Part shown: piece by piece, positions 47,290 to 58,759 of the stretch
How positions within the stretch are numbered: the stretch's first letter is position 1
How the letters are laid out: each line of letters starts with the position of its first letter
Assembly: GCF_024868665.1 (NCBI RefSeq)
Contig: NC_079914.1
Location: forward strand, 7,217,274 to 7,281,273
Origin: Triplophysa rosa
Lineage: Eukaryota > Chordata > Actinopteri > Cypriniformes > Nemacheilidae
DNA: 64,000 nucleotides
Reading direction: 5' to 3'
Translations under genes and position numbers: made by a program
Notes under the pieces: generated by a model
The model's input: only the letters and a program-made list of their open reading frames with translations
Database searches by the model: none
Told to the model about the DNA's origin: nothing

Positions 47290-50200
47290 TTATTGCAGTG
47301 TTTCTTGAACTGGAGTCCTGAAACATTTTTCGTCTTCAAGGACCACGGTTGGGCCTGCTGATGCCACCTGCACAAAGCAAAATATGATAAAAATTTTGAT
47401 AATATTTTCAATAAAAAAATAATGCAGAGTTAACATAAACATTATACATTTCATACTAATAAATGTTTTAGTGAGTAATGGCATACAATATAATGTCCTC
47501 TATAATGTGTTCATGCAAACTGCACTGTTCGCAATGTAATAAATATTGCAAATGCAAAAATATTTGTTACATTTTTACACACAACATGTCCATTTTGTCA
47601 CGTTTACATGAAAATCACAATACAGTCACAGACCATTGAATATCACATTGACAATGACATAAAATAAAAGAACCACAAATGTAGAGAAGACAGACATACT
47701 AATACTATGCAATGCTTACAGTAAAAACCTGCAGTTTGATGTTGTTTTGAGCAGTCCACATCCTTTTTGTGAACATAATGTGCTGCCGTGTTTGAATCAA
47801 ACGGGGAAAAAATTCTCATAAAGCAATCTTAAGATAAGACTGATGTTCCATTATTAAAGGGACAGTTTGACCAAAATGAAATTGTCATCACTTACTCACC
47901 TTCATGTCATACCAAACCTGCATGAAGTTGTTCATGCATCTCCTTTCTATACAATAAAAGTGAATATGTGAACAAAATATAGGTTTGAAACGACAGAAGC
48001 GTAAATAAATGAAGATAAATTTCAGTTCTGAGTGAACTAGCCCTTCAAGACATCCAAGGAAACACAAACAATACTTACATCACTCCCTTGGTCAGCACCG
48101 AGTGTTGTCACATCTACTTTTTGGGAAGGCGCGTTGGGCTCCATCTCACTTTTGTCCTGAGTCTGTGCATCTTTCTGCTCCTTCTTGTCCTTCGTAGACA
48201 CATCCTTCTCTTTTTCCTTTTCTTTTTGAATGTCCTCTGCTTCAGGTTCTCCACCTCTCTCTATGCCAGGGTCCTGCTCCAGCGTCCTCTGCTGACAATC
48301 AACGTCATTTTGGCTAGACATGTTACCCGTAGACCGCAGGGTTTCGACTCGTACCGTTTGAACATCTCCAGGCTGGCCAACAAATTTTTCTAGAATGTCC
48401 ATGCTGCTTTCTCCATCTCTTGGCTGAGGGGTCCGGATGCCCTCCTGGTTAGGCTGTGGGGCATTAGCATTCGCTTCTCCTGCCCCAAAGCCATGGTTAA
48501 CCCGGTTCCTGACATGATTGATATTGTTACGGTGGGGATCTTGTAATGGCTGTGGGGCGTCACCTCCAGCCCAATATTCATTCTCTCTTAGTCTGGGAGC
48601 ATGACGTTGCTCTACAGCAGGTGGGGGCGGGTCTCGGCGTCCACCAAGCCGGGGCCAAGGGATTGCATGTTGTATAGCTGCATAAGCACTTCCATACATG
48701 AAGACCTGAAGAAAGCAAGGATGTGATTGCTTAAGTATGCTGTTTATTCTAAAATATCCTAAAATAAATATATTAAATACATTTCCATCGACTCTTACAA
48801 AGATGGCTCCTGCAATCACAAGAAGCACAGGTATCTGGAGAGTGAACGGCAGATCTTTCAGCAAAGCTCTCAGAAATTCACTGATGCCCTGCCCGATGTG
48901 CTTCAGTGGATCGGTGATAAAGCTGGTTATTGTGACTGTGATAGCCTAAAAACAAAATGGATATAACATACACAGCCGCTGACAAAATTAAGAGACCATT
49001 TCAAAGACCATTTTCACCACTGACAATATTTCTCCCAAATTTCAAATATAAATATTGTTTCTATTTGCATTTATTTGCAGAAAATGAAAACTGGAGAAAT
49101 TCTCTGTATTTTTTCATATCTCAAATACTGCAAAGAAACACGTTTATATTCACTTTTAAGCAATACAACAGTCATATTTCTACATGTATTTAGGAAAAGT
49201 AAAAAAAAATTGTTTATGTGATAACCTCAATTTTGATCACAGTTTTCATGTGTCTTATCTAATATTAAGTTTTGGAAACAGACATACAAACCTTAGTCGG
49301 AGGTACGAGTAAAATTGGGTTCACCAGCAGGACCTCGTAGTACTTTTTACAAGGATCATCTTGAAGCGTCCATGTATGTCTATACCACTCTGAATCAAAA
49401 TAAAAATTCAAAGATTGAACATCGTGACCTGTTTTAGTATAAAGGACTAGTTCAATTAGAATTATTCTATCCATTTATGTATAAATACATAATAATAACT
49501 TGTGCATCCCACAGAATAGTTTGTTTTCTCTTGTGTACACTTGCTATAGGCATAAGTTATTGTGACAGAATGCAAACGTTTACAAAGGAATGCTGTCAAG
49601 CATCTCACCTGACAAACTCTCCTTCCAGTCTATCTGTTTCACCCCAGTACATTTTGCATTGACACTTTCCATCTGCACAACATTCTTCTGGTGCTCAGCA
49701 AACGCAAGCTAGCAAAAATTAAAAAAACTCAAACACACATACATACTGTAGGTTTCTCCACCTAACGGTCACCTGTTCATTAAAAATGGCATAACTATAA
49801 CACATCAACATGTATAGTACTGGATCCCTTTTAACCTCTAATATAGAAAACAAATATTTTTACCATATAAAGATGGAACCAGTTCCAGATCAAACTAATA
49901 AAAAAGCATATGGCAAATACTCTTCTGAACTGGATGAACCATGACACCGCAGACCATACTTCAGTGGAGATAACAGCTGTGATTATAAGAACGCACAATA
50001 AAACCTGTAGAAAAAAGAAGAGTAAAGAAATATTACCAAGTTTTATGTAATATTTTGGTCCAGGAAATAGAATAATTTAGACTCTTTTGACTAGAAAATC
50101 TAAGAAATTCTTCAACTTCGATAAAGACCTTCAAGACAGTATCCAACTCCACATAAAAAGTGTCTTCAAATCGCCACTTCCAGGCTTCAGGGTCATGGTG

Positions 50201-51356
50201 TTTAAATTTCACCAGAATTTGACTGAGAGCCTCATCCATGGCTCCAGTGGTCCAGTCATTGTCTTCTCTTAAAAGCTTATTCAACTCTGACACCGTCTGC
50301 TTGGACAGTTTCACCTCGGCATCATAATGCATCTGTTTGTTTGCATCATCAGGCTAAACAGGAAACAGCAAATGTTATACATTTCGTTATTGTGCCGAGG
50401 AACATAATCTCAATTCCTCAAAGATGATGGATAAACATACCAGACCAAGTTTTGCAGTTTCTTTAAGAAGCTTGGAAAGGAAACGCCTGAATACTGGAAG
50501 ACATGTTGGCTGTTGGAAGGTGGCGACCCCCTTCTTTTTGTGTTCATCAACCTAAAGAAATAGAATGAGAAATATAACATACATGTGCTCATCTTAATCA
50601 CCAAACCATCTTTCTTGTTAACTGTCTTACTGCTAAATAGACTGAAATTCCAATGACTGCAACTGTAAAACTAAAAATGTGTTTTTTTTATTTATTTATA
50701 CATTATTTAAAAATTATGAATAAAAACATAATTTTTGAACTCTTGGGTTTTTATTTCTGGGCACAGAGGACACCCCTTGTTTTTGTTCCAACCATCGAAA
50801 TAATGTCAGTAAATGTATATGTATATGTAAACATTTCATATTGATATTCACGTCTAAACTACTTCCTGTTTCTATTCACCCAGGTCTACTAAAACCAAAA
50901 GTGCAAGGGCACAGCACTGTATAAAACAAACAGAATAGTACTTCAAGAAATATCACTGTACAATATTAATCACCTCTTTCTGCAAAACACTGAGTTTAAA
51001 CATGCACTCAGAGACATCAGGACACTTTGGCAGTTCACAGGAGTCTGAGCTGAACTCTCTTCTCTTGGTTGGCACATTTGTGTAACTTGCTGCCTGTGAA
51101 ACATGAAAACAAGGTTAGACCATGACTCTTGTAAGAAGCTTGATTTCCTTTACAAAGTACACTTGCCCCCAAAAAAACGTAACGTTACCTCTGTGGGTTT
51201 TCTCATGCGTTTGGCTGTTGGGTCATAATTCAGCATGTCATATGGATCGATCCATTCATCGTCGTCGTTATTAATGTTTGCATGTGCAATAACAAAAAGT
51301 CCACAAATAACAAATAGAGTCCAAAGCCAAATCGACGAACATCCCGGTGCCTTCAT
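47290..51356 (-). CDS. clcc1: Chloride channel CLIC-like 1 paralogue, copy A
   Basis: CLCC1 is an ER membrane protein reported as an anion channel. Ten exons: 51356-51189, ~51093-50974, ~50550-50440, ~50354-50130, ~50008-49864, ~49708-49609, ~49394-49293, ~48946-48801, ~48704-48081, ~47367-47290, about 600 residues (human 551). A signal peptide (1-~26) is followed by the diagnostic [20 protein letters not shown]. Then come a Cys-bearing luminal part, [26 protein letters not shown], two membrane helices in exon 5, [38 protein letters not shown] and a third helix across exons 8-9. The cytosolic tail is long, proline-rich then Lys/Glu-rich. An AATAAA overlaps the stop codon. It is nearly identical to copy B. 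Confidence 0.92.
47856..48048. repeat. TTAA-type MITE relic in clcc1 copy A, last intron
   Basis: TTAAAGGGACAGTTTGACC at the left and GTGAACTAGCCCTT at the right form the decayed ends of the foldback family. The same relic is at 52915-53107 in copy B, so it predates the duplication. Confidence 0.6.
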
Positions 51357-51712
51357 TATTAATACGTTTACTTAGCTGACAGATCAAAGAATCGTCCCAA
51401 TCGTTTCGATTATAATAACTTTATAATAACTTACACACTGTCAATAAAGATCGATAAACACAGATCTCCAAGACGCAAAGCTACTTTAACACTGTTTTGA
51501 GAGGATAGCGTCAATACGAAGCTGCGAATAAGAAGCTGGATTCAGCCTCGTGTTTTACGTTTTACGCATTGTAAAACTGCCCATTTTCTAACACAGTAAA
51601 ATGTACTAAATTAGCATATCAACCCCTCCAGAGATACATGTCGAATAAATAATAAACAGGTTATTAAATGAAAATCGATCGTCATGTACGTCACAACATG
51701 AAGCAGAAACAG

Positions 51713-51730
51713 TAAAAGTGAAAGCGAATG
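51713..51730 (-). promoter_or_regulatory. ISRE-like motif upstream of clcc1 copy A
   Basis: AAAAGTGAAAGCGAATG on the plus strand is one base short of the GAAANNGAAA core of interferon-stimulated response elements. It lies about 360 bases upstream of the copy A start codon. Copy B lacks it. This is a weak motif-only call. Confidence 0.25.
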
Positions 51731-51779
51731 AATCTCTCTTCTTCTCTTGTGTGCATTGGCTGCTTCGCGCTTAACTATG

Positions 51780-52160
51780 NNNNNNNNNNNNNNNNNNNNN
51801 NNNNNNNNNNNNNNNNNNNNNNNNNNNNNNNNNNNNNNNNNNNNNNNNNNNNNNNNNNNNNNNNNNNNNNNNNNNNNNNNNNNNNNNNNNNNNNNNNNNN
51901 NNNNNNNNNNNNNNNNNNNNNNNNNNNNNNNNNNNNNNNNNNNNNNNNNNNNNNNNNNNNNNNNNNNNNNNNNNNNNNNNNNNNNNNNNNNNNNNNNNNN
52001 NNNNNNNNNNNNNNNNNNNNNNNNNNNNNNNNNNNNNNNNNNNNNNNNNNNNNNNNNNNNNNNNNNNNNNNNNNNNNNNNNNNNNNNNNNNNNNNNNNNN
52101 NNNNNNNNNNNNNNNNNNNNNNNNNNNNNNNNNNNNNNNNNNNNNNNNNNNNNNNNNNNN
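51780..52160. other. Assembly gap (381 N)
   Basis: A run of undetermined bases separates clcc1 copies A and B. Sequence resumes at 52161 at the point matching about 47104, inside the duplicated unit. Confidence 0.99.
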
Positions 52161-52348
52161 ATTTAATTTTGAAATTTTGGGACTTAGTTTCTGAGGTTAC
52201 ATCACGTTTATACAAAGAACTTCAGTGAGATGTGGTTTCATTCAAAACACTATATCAAAATATTGAAATAATATTAATATATATATATATATTAATTTAA
52301 GAAAGAAAATTACATGTAAACTGTTCATGTACGTAGTTTGAGACCATT

Positions 52349-55300
52349 TTATTGCAGTGTTTCTTGAACTGGAGTCCTGAAACATTTTTCGTCTTCAAGG
52401 ACCACGGTTGGGCCTGCTGATGCCACCTGCACAAAGCAAAATATGATAAAAATTTTTTTTATTTTTTTTATTAAAATATAATGCAGAGTTAACATAAACA
52501 TTATACATTTCATACTAATAAATGTTTTAGTGAGTAATGGCATACAATATAATGTCCTCTATAATGTGTTCATGCAAACTGCACTGTTCGCAATGTAATA
52601 AATATTGCAAATGCATAAATATTTGTTACATTTTTACACACAACATGTCCATTTTGTCACGTTTACATGAAAATCACAATACAGTCACAGACCATTGAAT
52701 ATCACATTGACAATGACATAAAATAAAAGAACCACAAATGTAGAGAAGACAGACATACTAATACTATGCAATGCTTACAGTAAAAACCTGCAGTTTGATG
52801 TTGTTTTGAGCAGTCCACATCCTTTTTGTGAACATAATGTGCTGCCGTGTTTGAATCAAACGGGGAAAAAATTCTCATAAAGCAATCTTAAGTTAAGACT
52901 GATGTTCCATCATTAAAGGGACAGTTTGACCAAAATGAAATTGTCATCACTTACTCACCTTCATGTCATACCAAACCTGCATGAAGTTGTTCATGCATCT
53001 CCTTTCTATACAATAAAAGTGAATATGTGAACAAAATATAGGTTTGAAACGACAGAAGCGTAAATAAATGAAGATAAATTTCAGTTCTGAGTGAACTAGC
53101 CCTTCAAGACATCCAAGGAAACACAAACAATACTTACATCACTCCCTTGGTCAGCACCTAGTGTTGTCACATCTACTTTTTGGGAAGGCGCGTTGGGCTC
53201 CATCTCACTTTTGTCCTGAGTCTGTGCATCTTTCTGCTCCTTCTTGTCCTTCGTAGACACATCCTTCTCTTTTTCCTTTTCTTTTTGAATGTCCTCTGCT
53301 TCAGGTTCTCCACCTCTCTCTATGCCAGGGTCCTGCTCCTGCGTCCTCTGCTGACAATCAACGTCATTTTGGCTAGACATGTTACCCGTAGACCGCAGGG
53401 TTTCGACTCGTACCGTCTGAACATCTCCAGGCTGGCCAACAAATTTTTCTAGAATGTCCATGCTGCTTTCTCCATCTCTTGGCTGAGGGGTCCGGATGCC
53501 CTCCTGGTTAGGCTGTGGGGCATTAGCATTCGCTTCTCCTGCCCCAAAGCCATGGTTAACCCGGTTCCTGACATGATTGATATTGTTACGGTGGGGATCT
53601 TGTAATGGCTGTGGGGCGTCACCTCCAGCCCAATATTCATTCTCTCTTAGTCTGGGAGCATGACGTTGCTCTACAGCAGGTGGGGGCGGGTCTCGGCGTC
53701 CACCAAGCCGGGGCCAAGGGATTGCATGTTGTATAGCTGCATAAGCACTTCCATACATGAAGACCTGAAGAAAGCAAGGTTGTGATTGCTTAAGTATGCT
53801 GTTTATTCTAAAATATCCTAAAATAAATATATTAAATATATTTCCATCGACTCTTACAAAGATGGCTCCTGCAATCACAAGAAGCACAGGTATCTGGAGA
53901 GTGAACGGCAGATCTTTCAGCAAAGCTCTCAGAAATTCACTGATGCCCTGCCCGATGTGCTTCAGTGGATCGGTGATAAAGTTGGTTATTGTGACTGTGA
54001 TAGCCTAAAAACAAAATGGATATAACATACACAGCCGCTGACAAAATTAAGAGACCATTTCAAAGACCATTTTCACCACTGACAATATTTCTCCCAAATT
54101 TCAAATATAAATATTGTTTCTATTTGCATTTATTTGCAGAAAATGAAAACTGGAGAAATTCTCTGTATTTTTTCATATCTCAAATACTGCAAAGAAACAC
54201 GTTTATATTCACTTTTAAGCAATACAACAGTCATATTTCTACATGTATTTAGGAAAAGTAAAAAAAAATTGTTTATGTGATAACCTCAATTTTGATCACA
54301 GTTTTCATGTGTCTTATCTAATATTAAGTTTTGGAAACAGACATACAAACCTTAGTTGGAGGTACGAGTAAAATTGGGTTCACCAGCAGGACCTCGTAGT
54401 ACTTTTTACAAGGATCATCTTGAAGCGTCCATGTATGTCTATACCACTCTGAATCAAAATAAAAATTCAAAGATTGAACATCGTGACCTGTTTTAGTATA
54501 AAGGACTAGTTCAATTAGAATTATTCTATCCATTTATGTATAAATACATAATAATAACTTGTGCATCCCACAGAATAGTTTGTTTTCTCTTGTGTACACT
54601 TGCTATAGGCATAAGTTATTGTGACAGAATGCAAACGTTTACAAAGGAATGCTGTCAAGCATCTCACCTGACAAACTCTCCTTCCAGTCTATCTGTTTCA
54701 CCCCAGTACATTTTGCATTGACACTTTCCATCTGCACAACATTCTTCTGGTGCTCAGCAAACGCAAGCTAGCAAAAATTAAAAAAACTCAAACACACATA
54801 CATACTGTAGGTTTCTCCACCTAACGGTCACCTGTTCATTAAAAATGGCATAACTATAACACATCAACATGTATAGTACTGTATCCCTTTTAACCTCTAA
54901 CATAGAAAACATAAATATTTTTACCATATAAAGATGGAACCAGTTCCAGATCAAACTAATAAAAAAGCATACGGCAAACACTCTTCTGAACTGGATGAAC
55001 CATGACACCGCAGACCATACTTCAGTGGAGATAACAGCTGTGATTATAAGAACGCACAATAAAACCTGTAGAAAAAAGAAGAGTAAAGAAATATTACCAA
55101 GTTTTATGTAATATTTTGGTCCAGGAAATAGAATAATTTAGACTCTTTTGACTAGAAAATCTAAGAAATTCTTCAACTTCGATAAAGACCTTCAAGACAG
55201 TATCCAACTCCACATAAAAAGTGTCTTCAAATCGCCACTTCCAGGCTTCAGGGTCATGGTGTTTAAATTTCACCAGAATTTGACTGAGAGCCTCATCCAT

Positions 55301-56401
55301 GGCTCCAGTGGTCCAGTCATTGTCTTCTCTTAAAAGCTTATTGAATTCTGACACCGTCTGCTTGGACAGTTTCACCTCGGCATCATAATGCATCAGTTTG
55401 TTTGCATCATCAGGCTAAACAGGAAACAGCAAATGTTATACATTTCGTTATTGTGCCGAGGAACATAATCTCAATTCCTCAAAGATGATGGATAAACATA
55501 CCAGACCAAGTTTTGCAGTTTCTTTAAGAAGCTTGGAAAGGAAACGCCTGAATACTGGAAGACATGTTGGCTGTTGGAAGGTGGCGACCCCCTTCTTTTT
55601 GTGTTCATCAACCTAAAGAAATAGAATGAGAAATATAACATACATGTGCTCATCTTAATCACCAAACCATCTTTCTTGTTAACTGTCTTACTGCTAAATA
55701 GACTGAAATTCCAATGACTGCAACTGTAAAACTAAAAATGTGTTTTTTTTATTTATTTATACATTATTTAAAAATTATGAATAAAAACATAATTTTTGAA
55801 CTCTTGGGTTTTTATTTCTGGGCACAGAGGACACCCTCAGTATTTGTTCCAACCATCGACATTATGTCAGAGTATGTAAGCTTTTCATATTTATAGTCAC
55901 GGCTGAACTACTTCCTGTTTCTATTCACCCAGGTCTACTAAAACCAAAAGTGCAAGGGCACAGCACTGTATAAAACAAACAGAATAGTACTTCAAGAAAT
56001 ATCACTGTATAATATTAATCACCTCTTTCTGCAAAACACTGAGTTTAAACATGCACTCAGAGACATCAGGACACTTTGGCAGTTCACAGGAGTCTGAGCT
56101 GAACTCTCTTCTCTTGGTTGGCACATTTGTGTAACTAGCTGACTGTGAAACATGAAAACAAGGTTAGACCATGACTCTTGTAAGAAGCTTGATTTCCTTT
56201 ACAAAGTACACTTGCCCAAAAAAAACGTAACGTTACCTCTGTGGGTTTTCTCATGCGTTTGGTTGTTGGGTCATAATTCAGCATGTCATATGGATCGATC
56301 CATTCATCGTCGTCGTTAATGTTTGCATGTGCAATAACAAAAAGTCCACAAATAACAAATAGAGTCCAAAGCCAAATCGACGAACATCCCGGTGCCTTCA
56401 T
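52349..56401 (-). CDS. clcc1: Chloride channel CLIC-like 1 paralogue, copy B
   Basis: The ten exons are collinear with copy A, shifted by about 5,045-5,061 bases, and introns also align almost throughout. Exon 1 is 56401-56237 (55 codons, one Asn fewer than copy A) and the stop is at 52349-52351. The few protein differences include PTAKRM/PTTKRM, an AASYTN/SASYTN change at the start of exon 2, SEL/SEF in exon 4, and LEQ/QEQ in the tail. The frame is open in every exon. An AATAAA overlaps the stop codon as in copy A. The promoter side diverges from copy A beyond about 100 bases upstream. Either a recent tandem duplicate or an unmerged second haplotype. Confidence 0.9.
52915..53107. repeat. TTAA-type MITE relic in clcc1 copy B, last intron
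   Basis: Counterpart of 47856-48048, with only single-base differences. Confidence 0.6.
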
Positions 56402-56689
56402 TATTAGTACGTTTACTTAGCTGACAGATCAAAGAATCGTCTTCATCGCTTCGACTATAATAAGCAAAATGTCAATAAAAACCAATAAACACAAATCTCC
56501 AAGACGCGGGCTAGTAAGTTAGTGTATTGTCAACCTGCACATTTTCTATATCGACGTAAATGTACTAAATTAGCATATCAACCGCCCATGACGTTCACGC
56601 TAATGACCAGAAAAGAAATACAAATGTTATTTCACACGTCCTCGATATTAATGCAGTAAGAGCAACACAAAGTTGTAACGTTTCTTCTT

Positions 56690-57870
56690 CTTTGGTTTTT
56701 AATGCAGGTTGGCAAACCAAACTTAAAAGGCGCATTCCCGCCACCTACTGGATTGGAGTGTGGAGTACGTAATGATAAGAAAAATTCTATAAATCAAATT
56801 ACTGTCTTTTAAAAAATTTAACAATTCTTCATAAATTTTAAATTGTTTTGGGCCGTTACCTAACAATATCTGGGTAGATAAATCATTTACTTCCAGAAAA
56901 TAATTGAAATCTTTCTCTACTACTGTATGCCTCACACATTATTAATAGGCTTACATGTGCGATGGTTTCAGCAAGACCACACTTGTCACATAGACCGGAT
57001 TCATGTTTCCATATTCTGAACAAACATTAATTTAATAAGCAATGACCCAATACGCATTCTAGAAATTAATACGTCCTTTCTACTATTACCAAATATCATT
57101 CTTTTAGAATAATTCTTTAGAACTGTTTCCTGAATATGAAATAAATGTCTACCTTTGTTTCCGTTTTCCCACTCCTTCGGCCATTTCATATTTATTTCGT
57201 TTGCAATTAGACCTTTAACTTCTGACTTACTGAATGCAATTTTAATATCGATTTCCGGAAATTTTAGAGAGTAGCCAAACTATCCACCTCTTCATTGCCT
57301 GAAATTTGCAGGAATCCAAAGAGAGTTGATGACAATTCCAGCTTGTCTAGCTATAAAACGACCCTGTAGTATTTCATAAATCAAATCTTGTCTAGTTGGG
57401 GAAGTTCCACTTAATAAACTGTTTAGAGCAGATAAAGAATCTGTGCAAATCACTGACCTAATTGGTTGAACTTCTTCAACCCACTGAAGAGCTATGAATA
57501 TTGCTATTAATTCTGAAGTGAATACCGAAATATAATTCGATGTTCTTTTCAAAATTTTAACGTTAAAGTGGGGAATAAATGCTGCGGATGTAATACCAGA
57601 ATCTGGGTCTTTTGATCCATCAGTGTATATCTGTACTGCACTATAGTAAACATGATCAATATACTGTTCAGAATAATGTTCCTTATGTCTGTCATCATGT
57701 AACTGGGTGTCGACTAGAGGCATGGGGAAAAGCCAAGGGGGAATTGCAGGCAAAGCCACAGAGGGGGATATACTAATATTTATTATGTATTTTTTGCCAT
57801 TGTCACTGCATGGGTTTGGCAAATATCTAACCAATTAAAAGTATTAAAAAGTGCTTGTCAACTTTGACAA
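56690..57870 (-). mobile_element. I/Nimb-clade LINE, 3' portion with RNase H
   Basis: The minus-strand frame 57834-57292 has RNase H features: the Asp in QIYTDGSK, the Glu in TSELIAIFIAL and the Asp in VICTDSLSALN. An RNase H after the reverse transcriptase is characteristic of I-type LINEs. Downstream frames carry an LISRMRIG motif and a zinc-knuckle-like CDKCG stretch of the C-terminal end. The 3' end near 56690 reads into a short AAGAAGAAG run on the minus strand, the usual tail. Stops and shifts (around 57250 and 56950) show it is inactive, and the 5' part is missing. Confidence 0.75.
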
Positions 57871-58740
57871 CACAGTATGGAATAGCCTAATTTAATAAGC
57901 AGCGTTTTTCAATTTCCTGAAAAACAGCGAATATGGACATAAGAGGTTTCAGAAGAATTGTTTTTTGTTGTTGTTTTCTATATCGTACCACTTCATTGTC
58001 TTCCTAATTCTTTGGACTCAGGCGTCTGCTAAATGCGAATGTAATGTAAATGTTTCTGAGCATCCCTAAAACATTATACGAAAGAAGATTTAAAGAGACA
58101 TTTGCTATAACAATTAATGTAATATCTTGAATTAGTCAATTTCATCTTTTACATTTAATGAGCATTTTTATTATTTTATTTAACACCAACACATTTGAAA
58201 ACAAAGAGCAAGAGAGAACAAATATTACAGAAATAATGAAAGTTTACTGTATATAGTTATTCGGTATACTTATACATTTATGTGTACTGTACGTTAAATT
58301 ATTATATTATGTTATATTTCAGTTCTGTCAATTTTTTTAGATGGTTATACATTTCTTTTTAAGTTGGCTGAAAGTTTGATTTCAGCCATTAATTTCACTA
58401 TGATTTAACATAATTTCTTAATATTATGTAGGATGACTTTATGTAGAAAACAGTAAACCACAAAAATTACTTCAGCTGGGTTTTTGCAGACTATAGGTCA
58501 CAAATTTCCTTCCAAAATAGAAGAAATACATTATTAAAAACCGTGGTCCCCAGTATGTTTTAAATATTTTAAGTGTGCATCCGTACTAAATGCATTCATA
58601 CTGAAAGGAATAAGGAACCATTCAATGTGTCACTGTTTTGCTGAAGAATATTCCCCTCTGCATATGTTCCTCTCCATTCCATTTGTATAAACCAATTCCA
58701 ATTGTATTTCCATAATCAAACAGTGTTGACGTTGAAAGTC
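57871..58740. other. Intergenic DNA with one L2-tail scrap
   Basis: AT-rich, no exon recognised. A short L2-type tail remnant (GCGTCTGCTAAATGCGAATG) lies at about 58020-58050. No counterpart of the last clcc1 exon was found here. Confidence 0.45.
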
Positions 58741-58759
58741 AAACAAACCTTGTATTCTT

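Noticed and set aside
48088..48393. Plus-strand open frame over clcc1 exon 9 (also at 53180-53452)
   Set aside because: Shadow of the Lys/Glu-rich tail of clcc1; the minus strand carries the conserved protein.
51728..52228. Long open frames spanning the N run on both strands
   Set aside because: They are open only because undetermined bases carry no stops.
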